NCBI GenBank assembly: GCA_038501625.1
Contig: JAZAYU010000009.1
Coordinates: 2,852,001 to 2,916,000, forward strand
DNA: 64,000 bases
From: Corbicula japonica
Taxonomy: Eukaryota > Mollusca > Bivalvia > Venerida > Cyrenidae
Direction of reading: 5' to 3'
The position numbers and the translations under genes were made by a program. Shown piece after piece: positions 61,601-64,000 of the stretch. Below the pieces are notes generated by a model, which did not search any database, was not told the DNA's origin, and saw only the letters and a list, made by a program, of their open reading frames with translations. How positions within the stretch are numbered: position 1 is the stretch's first letter; every line of letters begins with the position of its first letter.

Positions 61601-63002
61601 CTAAGTAATTTACAATTATATATAATTTACATTCAAAATCGAAGGTCTGTAATAAAGAATATAGTACGATTGAAAAATATATGATACAATTACATACAGT
61701 TAGGTCAGAGGTCTGGTTAATGTGATATACTATTTACAATATTTTGCTGAAATATTTTGCTGTTTAGGCGTGGGTCAAGTGGGTTAAGGTTATGGTAGAG
61801 TGATACCAACACAAATAGTAAAAAGTATACGTGCTAGAAGAATGAAAGAACATATGACCGAAGTAGACCATTGAATAAGAACGATACAAAACATGCATAG
61901 GGCTTTCGAAATGAAATTATCAGCATTTAGTTAACAACACAACAAAAAGGGCTTTTAGTATTTTAGTTAGTTGCATGAGTATTCGCTGAAACTAATGTGT
62001 TAGATATTATTTCGTTTAGATGAAGAGTTTTTTGTTTGATTCAAGGTTTTTAAAGTTGTTATATAGAACATTATATTGAAAATGTAAAAAAAATATAACA
62101 TAAGCCGGAATTTTTTTCCAGCTTTCTTTCATGTGCTGACTATTTGCTAGACGTTTGAATGAAATCATCAAATGAATAAAAATCTTGAACTTGCTAGGTA
62201 TGCGCATATAAGATAATTAGGTTCAAGAGTTTGGATTATGTTAACTATATATTTTGTGAAAATAGTTATGTTTATAAACTGAAATTTTCAAAAGTGATTT
62301 GTTGTGTCTTTGCATGCCACATTCCGACGCACGAGGTGGTACAATTAATAGGTGAATGGACAATTATTTGTGAACTTCAAACGATGCCTTTATTTTCACC
62401 CACCGGAAATCCCGGATACCCACGTTCTCCTTTTTCGCCCTGTGGTGAAAAATGGTATACGTAAGTAAAACATATTGTGTTGTATCGAATAATATACAAG
62501 TGGCATATTACTTATTTTTATCAACGTTATTTGATGCATGTTACCTTCAATATTACTCTGCCAGCTGTTGTGGTTAGCAACCTGCTAAGAGTTAGAACAT
62601 AGTGAATAGACCCATTCAATCCGGGTTTGGGTATATTCGGTGCTCTCGAGAGGCTCTCTCTCATGTCAGACATACATCTTATTTAAAACTAAGCAAAGAA
62701 AACTCAACCTCTATCACTAAATATTCAATAACAAACATTATACTATTTCAAAACAGAAAAAAAACATTGACGCAAATGAAAACACATCAGCTTAATGATC
62801 TATAAAGCAGTATTATAAATGTTAAACATATATATCTGGCTCATACTCAGACTAAATCAAAAGAAATAACACAGCATAGTAACGGAAAAAACTCAATGTT
62901 TCTAAACATTCGTAGGTAAAAGGTGTTTAGCAACCTCATAAATATTTCATTCTCTGTGCAATTTACCTTATTACCCCTTAAACCCCTAGGACCCGTTTTT
63001 CC
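41563..63002 (-). CDS. Collagen alpha chain, type XIII/XXIII/XXV-like (3' part, 26 exons)
   Basis: Extracellular triple-helical protein, partial at its N-terminus, which lies beyond the right edge. The exons in the window run from 62967-63002 down to 41563-41658. Nearly all begin with a Gly codon, end on a complete triplet, have GT-AG introns and are multiples of 9 bases or nearly so, the usual collagen layout. Gly-X-Y runs are interrupted at 59416-59511, 58832-58903, 56791-56940, 55973-56191 and 50931-50969. Isolated cysteines occur at GKCKKLKG and [10 protein letters not shown]. The end, [18 protein letters not shown] followed by YYEMPDK, matches the short Cys-containing terminus of transmembrane (MACIT) collagens as I know it. 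A further exon adds a similar [12 protein letters not shown] and the stop. A type IV or multiplexin identity is less likely, because no C4 or endostatin domain follows. The MACIT call rests on that motif alone. Confidence 0.85.
42030..42173. mobile_element. Family A palindromic MITE, copy A7 (in last collagen intron)
   Basis: Ends GCCCCAGGTTATAAAACTG and CTCAGCTTTATAACCCTGGG. Full-length, with highly symmetrical arms. It sits only about 30 bases beyond the donor of the exon at 42204-42287. Confidence 0.9.
42204..42287 (-). CDS. Collagen penultimate exon, C-terminal Cys motif
   Basis: Encodes [20 protein letters not shown] then CYYEMPDK, 84 bases, donor GTAGGA. The 'LDAPCP-G-DGLP-PGC' pattern is the diagnostic C-terminus of collagens XIII, XXIII and XXV. 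If the donor is not used, the frame runs 14 codons further and stops inside MITE A7. Confidence 0.88.
43395..43545 (+). repeat. Dispersed repeat F, copy 2
   Basis: GGTTCAGTGGGTTTGCCTGA, GGAAATTATCATGTAAC, GACTGCTCCAAAC and ATCTTGCATCCGACCC parallel the minus strand of 15610-15790. The open frame across it is incidental. Confidence 0.65.
43600..44010. repeat. Degenerate GAACTATGG / CGGTCGG-rich repeat
   Basis: The phrases CGGTCGGGAACTAT, CTCGACCGAGAACTATGG, GGGCCGAGAACTTAG and CGGTCGGTAATTATGG recur in both flanks of the MITE at 43708-43884. The unit is about 25-40 bases and partly self-inverse. Confidence 0.6.
43708..43884. mobile_element. Tc1/mariner-like MITE with TA duplication
   Basis: Ends CAGTGAAACCTGCCTTAGC and GCTAAAGACAGGGTTGACTG are imperfect inverses of about 27 bases, flanked by TA on each side (43706-43707, 43885-43886). 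Internal AGCAGCCACCTG copies occur. A TA target with CAGT ends points to a Tc1/mariner/pogo-type element; no transposase is present. Confidence 0.75.
44996..45040 (-). CDS. Collagen exon
   Basis: Encodes [15 protein letters not shown], 45 bases, unusually basic. Donor GTAATT, acceptor TTTCAG. Confidence 0.9.
45557..45637 (-). CDS. Collagen exon with Cys pair
   Basis: Encodes [19 protein letters not shown] then PKGDKGDR, 81 bases. The triplet pattern breaks at [11 protein letters not shown]; the C-x-C may support inter-chain disulphides. Donor GTAAGT. Confidence 0.9.
45638..47157 (-). other. Collagen intron, nothing recognised
   Basis: AT-rich. A short tandem-like duplication occurs near 46110-46260, where AACACCATCGGGTAATGCAA and a near copy lie about 100 bases apart. 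Confidence 0.5.
47158..47220 (-). CDS. Collagen exon
   Basis: Encodes [19 protein letters not shown] plus PL, 63 bases. Donor GTGAGA, phase 0. Confidence 0.92.
47731..47775 (-). CDS. Collagen exon
   Basis: Encodes [15 protein letters not shown], 45 bases. Donor GTAAGT, acceptor TTTCAG. Confidence 0.9.
48645..48680 (-). CDS. Collagen exon
   Basis: Encodes [12 protein letters not shown], 36 bases. Donor GTAAGT. Confidence 0.9.
49654..49689 (-). CDS. Collagen exon
   Basis: Encodes [12 protein letters not shown], 36 bases. Acceptor CCTGCAG, donor GTATAT. Confidence 0.88.
49848..49976. mobile_element. Family A palindromic MITE, copy A8 (partly shortened arm)
   Basis: CCAAGGTTATAAAACTGAG on the left and CTCAGTTTTATAACCTTCAG on the right. 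The left arm lacks the TGAAATGGCGACC part, so the copy is asymmetric. Lies in a collagen intron. Confidence 0.85.
50042..50074 (-). CDS. Collagen exon
   Basis: Encodes [11 protein letters not shown], 33 bases, joining after SGGSGDG of the previous exon. Donor GTAAGT. Confidence 0.9.
50075..50930 (-). other. Collagen intron with MITE A9
   Basis: No further exon seen. A full-length family A MITE occupies 50720-50867. Confidence 0.6.
50720..50867. mobile_element. Family A palindromic MITE, copy A9
   Basis: Ends GCTCAATGTTATAAAACTG and TAGTTTTATAACCTTCAG; standard arms around GGCGACCAGTCGCC. Lies 64 bases from the next collagen exon. Confidence 0.88.
50931..50969 (-). CDS. Collagen exon, short interruption
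   Basis: Encodes [13 protein letters not shown], 39 bases. Only partly Gly-X-Y, so it is a small non-collagenous break or hinge. Donor GTGAGT, acceptor CTTATAG. Confidence 0.85.
51224..51535. mobile_element. Small TIR element (TTTTATTACACC ends)
   Basis: Terminal TTTTATTACACC and its inverse GGTGTAATAAAA enclose about 310 bases that are GC-richer than the intron. A palindromic GTGACGTCAC, a CRE-like site, occurs near 51262. Superfamily unknown. Confidence 0.6.
51538..51679. mobile_element. 142-bp hairpin element
   Basis: Arms of about 69 and 68 bases (TAAATATCACATCCCATTGG to GTAATGTCAACCTCGG and their inverses) are separated by only about five bases. It directly abuts the TTTTATTACACC element, so the two may form one composite unit. 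Confidence 0.85.
52791..52880 (-). CDS. Collagen exon
   Basis: Encodes [19 protein letters not shown] and [11 protein letters not shown], 90 bases, uninterrupted triplets. Donor GTAAGT. Confidence 0.94.
53321..53383 (-). CDS. Collagen exon
   Basis: Encodes [19 protein letters not shown] plus PQ, 63 bases. Donor GTGAGT. Confidence 0.93.
53753..53836 (-). CDS. Collagen exon with single Cys
   Basis: Encodes [19 protein letters not shown] then GDNGPPGPE, 84 bases. GKCKKLKG breaks the triplet rhythm and brings an unpaired Cys. Donor GTACTG. Confidence 0.92.
53837..54713 (-). other. Collagen intron, nothing recognised
   Basis: AT-rich; no exon or repeat that I can support. Confidence 0.5.
54714..54830 (-). 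CDS. Collagen exon
   Basis: Encodes [19 protein letters not shown], then [20 protein letters not shown], 117 bases of perfect triplets with a basic end. Donor GTAAAC. Confidence 0.95.
54831..55790 (-). other. Collagen intron, nothing recognised
   Basis: AT-rich. A GTAAGT-like donor near 55578 has no convincing exon before it. Confidence 0.5.
55793..56191 (-). CDS. Highly charged non-collagenous exon of the collagen gene
   Basis: After acceptor TTTGTACTAG (in-frame TAG just before, so it cannot extend upstream) the frame opens [18 protein letters not shown]. It passes an acidic run ([19 protein letters not shown]) to SVPGEP. A donor GTAGTA after GEP (exon 55973-56191, 219 bases) keeps phase 0 with the next exon. 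If that donor is skipped, the frame continues through [19 protein letters not shown], a CTDENG segment and [10 protein letters not shown] to a TGA at 55793-55795. The continuation is GC-richer than introns and looks coding. SRVRRH contains a furin-type RVRR. A donor GTGAAA at about 55796 would break the frame. No family was recognised. Confidence 0.65.
   Translation of the reverse strand, partial: SENGEKKRRRCRLEVIPRTEHKSRKKGTDEDDDPEEEVTEEVEEERPGGIEVFENSETEDISPDALESVPGEPVVKRKRRNRKKKKAEREIKNRKICTDENGVQHVLSRVRRHTNGRLEMHFKTLVFIYCNR
56791..56940 (-). CDS. Collagen exon with non-collagenous interruption
   Basis: Encodes [38 protein letters not shown] and [12 protein letters not shown], 150 bases. 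The middle ~28 residues are not triplet-repeat. Donor GTGAGA. Confidence 0.92.
57358..57384 (-). CDS. Collagen exon (27 bases)
   Basis: Encodes GRDGRPGEP. Donor GTAAGT, acceptor TTGCAG. Confidence 0.88.
57829..57855 (-). CDS. Collagen exon (27 bases)
   Basis: Encodes GPSGPQGPP. Donor GTAAAC, acceptor TTTCAG. Confidence 0.88.
57905..57978. repeat. (GA)n microsatellite
   Basis: Near-perfect GA repeat of about 70 bases with a few GGGA interruptions, placed some 50 bases from the acceptor of the exon at 57829-57855. On the minus strand it forms a long CT tract upstream of the acceptor. The Leu-Ser frame across it is incidental. Confidence 0.95.
58287..58403 (-). CDS. Collagen exon
   Basis: Encodes [19 protein letters not shown], then [20 protein letters not shown], 117 bases of perfect triplets. 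Donor GTATGA. Confidence 0.95.
58565..58606. repeat. (AAT)n microsatellite
   Basis: About 13 tandem AAT/ATA units in a collagen intron. Confidence 0.95.
58832..58903 (-). CDS. Collagen exon ending in interruption
   Basis: Encodes [19 protein letters not shown] then ILTLK, 72 bases. The last ten or so residues are non-collagenous. Donor GTAATA. Confidence 0.9.
59416..59511 (-). CDS. Non-collagenous exon of the collagen gene
   Basis: Encodes [19 protein letters not shown] and [13 protein letters not shown], 96 bases, phase 0 at both ends, with no Gly-X-Y pattern. Together with the tail of 58832-58903 it flanks a short triplet run. Acceptor GGATTTCAG, donor GTGTTT is weak. Confidence 0.8.
59908..59976 (-). 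CDS. Collagen exon
   Basis: Encodes [19 protein letters not shown] then IGQK, 69 bases. The last triplet is imperfect before the following non-collagenous exon. Donor GTAAAA. Confidence 0.92.
60415..60840. repeat. Dispersed repeat E, copy 1 (interrupted)
   Basis: ATGAGAACCTATACTGACAA, TAGAACCTTGTTACAACCC, GCCACTGACCGTCC, CTCGGGTTCTC and GCTGTGTGGGGAGACTGT match in order the segment at 63495-63795. MITE A10 interrupts it at 60592-60735. Class unknown. Confidence 0.8.
60592..60735. mobile_element. Family A palindromic MITE, copy A10 (nested)
   Basis: GCCCAAGATCATAAAACTAA and TAGTTTTATGATCTTGGGC form the ends, with near-perfect inverse arms. It is absent from the matching place in repeat E copy 2. 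Confidence 0.92.
61078..61113 (-). CDS. Collagen exon
   Basis: Encodes [12 protein letters not shown], 36 bases. Donor GTATGT, acceptor TCTGCAG. Confidence 0.91.
61457..61483 (-). CDS. Collagen exon (27 bases)
   Basis: Encodes GPIGLKGQT. Donor GTTAGT, acceptor TTGTAG. Confidence 0.85.
61484..62403 (-). other. Collagen intron, nothing recognised
   Basis: AT-rich with no exon or repeat that I can support. Confidence 0.5.
62404..62439 (-). CDS. Collagen exon
   Basis: Encodes [12 protein letters not shown], 36 bases. Donor GTGGGT, acceptor CACCACAG. Confidence 0.9.
62440..62966 (-). other. Collagen intron, nothing recognised
   Basis: 527 bases, AT-rich, no exon or repeat that I can support. 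Confidence 0.5.
62967..63002 (-). CDS. Collagen exon (first readable in window)
   Basis: Encodes [12 protein letters not shown], 36 bases. Donor GTAAAT, acceptor TTTTCAG. Earlier exons, including any membrane anchor, would lie to the right of the window. Confidence 0.9.
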
Positions 63003-63494
63003 CTGAAAATGTTTGAGAAGATAAAAACTATCATAGACATAGAGTTCTAAATGTATTCCTATTATGCTGACACCCGGGCTTCCTTTCTGTTCTCTACTCT
63101 GCTGATAGATGCCATTGACAGTCGAGACGGCATTATATGCATTTAAGATAAAAGTAAATAAATTGTTATTATTACTATATTTGATACATATCTATCCGCG
63201 CATAACGCTAAACTTTGAATAAAAAACTCAGATTGTTGAGTGATTGTATTTATGTCAATTGAAACTTTTGAGCGGATTCTATGCAAGGGCTTGATGACAT
63301 TATATTCTGTTAAAGCTGATTCCCAGATTCGAATTTATTGTACAGAGAAATTCAGTGCATCAAATTAACTTTGTCTACTTGTGAATTTTAGATTAAAAAC
63401 ACGAATCCTAGCATTAGCAATTAAATAAAGATTAGCCAATAATTGCTTTGAACAGATAAGCTAAAACATAAATTACGAGCTCATAATACGAGCC

Positions 63495-63795
63495 GATGAG
63501 TGGGTTGGAGTGATTTCACCAAGACAACTTGTATTTGTTTTGTGATATGAGAACCTGTTGGGGCAAGTGTGAGGTTGGTGCACCCTAGAACCTGGTTTAA
63601 ACCCCCAGTGGCAATTTGATTTGCCACTGACCGTTCCAAGGCGGTAACCCCTCGGGTTCTCATTTTTGTTAATTGTTAGTGGTGTCTCTTTTGAAACTAA
63701 TCATTTTATTAACCATGCTCTCTCCGTCTCTTCTTCTTGACTGTGTGGGGAGGCTGTTTTTTTTTTTAATGTGGCGATTCCTGATATGCATATTT
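63495..63795. repeat. Dispersed repeat E, copy 2 (uninterrupted)
   Basis: Parallels 60415-60840 through ATGAGAACCTGTTGGGGCAA, TAGAACCTGG, GCCACTGACCGTTCC, CTCGGGTTCTC and GACTGTGTGGGGAGGCTGT, without the MITE. The minus-strand open frame over it is a repeat frame, not a gene. Confidence 0.8.
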
Positions 63796-64000
63796 CACCT
63801 TTTCATAAGCTCATTCTCATACTCGTAAGCTCATTTTTAAAAGTATAAAAACTAATTGACCTGTGTCGTTTAACACGACATGATGGAATACATTAGAGAC
63901 ACTATACAGTTTTAATTACAGAATTCGGCAATCCTTGCGTTATTTGGAGGCTAAACTTGTTGAGTGTAAATGTTATTATAAAGATCATCGATGTGTTAGA

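Noticed and set aside
41563..63002. Type IV or XV/XVIII collagen identity
   Set aside because: No C4 non-collagenous domain or endostatin-like region follows the helix; the short PCP...C terminus fits the XIII/XXIII/XXV group better.
63481..63663. 60-codon minus-strand frame
   Set aside because: It lies wholly in dispersed repeat E, and the other copy at 60.4 kb has a diverged frame, so it is repeat translation.

Overview
The window looks like nuclear DNA of a marine invertebrate, most probably a bivalve mollusc. It is AT-rich, with short phase-regular exons separated by long introns and a very high load of small non-autonomous repeats of a kind common in bivalve genomes. The taxon is an inference from repeat style and gene sequence, not a database match.

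Three spliced protein genes can be read. (1) 3.73-8.07 kb, plus strand: histone H2A.Z in five exons, 128 residues, with CCAAT, E-box and E2F-like promoter sites and an AATAAA signal. (2) 23.17-27.12 kb, minus strand: a REDD/DDIT4-like inhibitor of TORC1 signalling in three exons that join in frame to 212 residues. (3) 41.56-63.00 kb, minus strand: the 3' part of a large collagen gene with 26 readable exons, nearly all in phase 0 and built of Gly-X-Y triplets. Its C-terminal motif, '[18 protein letters not shown]', matches the end of the transmembrane collagens XIII/XXIII/XXV as I know that family. The N-terminal transmembrane part would lie beyond the right edge. Several non-collagenous interruptions are visible, including one highly charged exon.

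The rest is repeat-rich non-coding DNA. Family A is a ~130-150 bp near-palindromic MITE with about 11 copies, most of them between 32 and 61 kb. Family B is a ~230-240 bp MITE with CCCTTT ends and TTAA flanks (piggyBac-like), with about 8 copies between 7 and 33 kb. Family G has two ~345 bp MITEs with CAGGGCTTT ends and 5-bp target duplications; one is nested in a repeat whose uninterrupted paralogue lies at 20.6 kb. There are also two tandem arrays (~158 bp units at about 9.9-10.8 kb, ~145 bp units at 13.9-14.95 kb), a ~735 bp near-perfect foldback at 27.6-28.4 kb, tRNA-derived SINE-like heads near 31.4 and 38.7 kb, and several terminal-inverted-repeat elements.

The three genes have no evident functional link. 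I found no clear novel multi-gene system. The items most worth a second look are the doubled C-terminal module and the charged exon of the collagen, the ERR/NR5A-type sites repeated in the 145-bp array, the large foldback upstream of the REDD gene, and the nested MITEs with empty-site paralogues.
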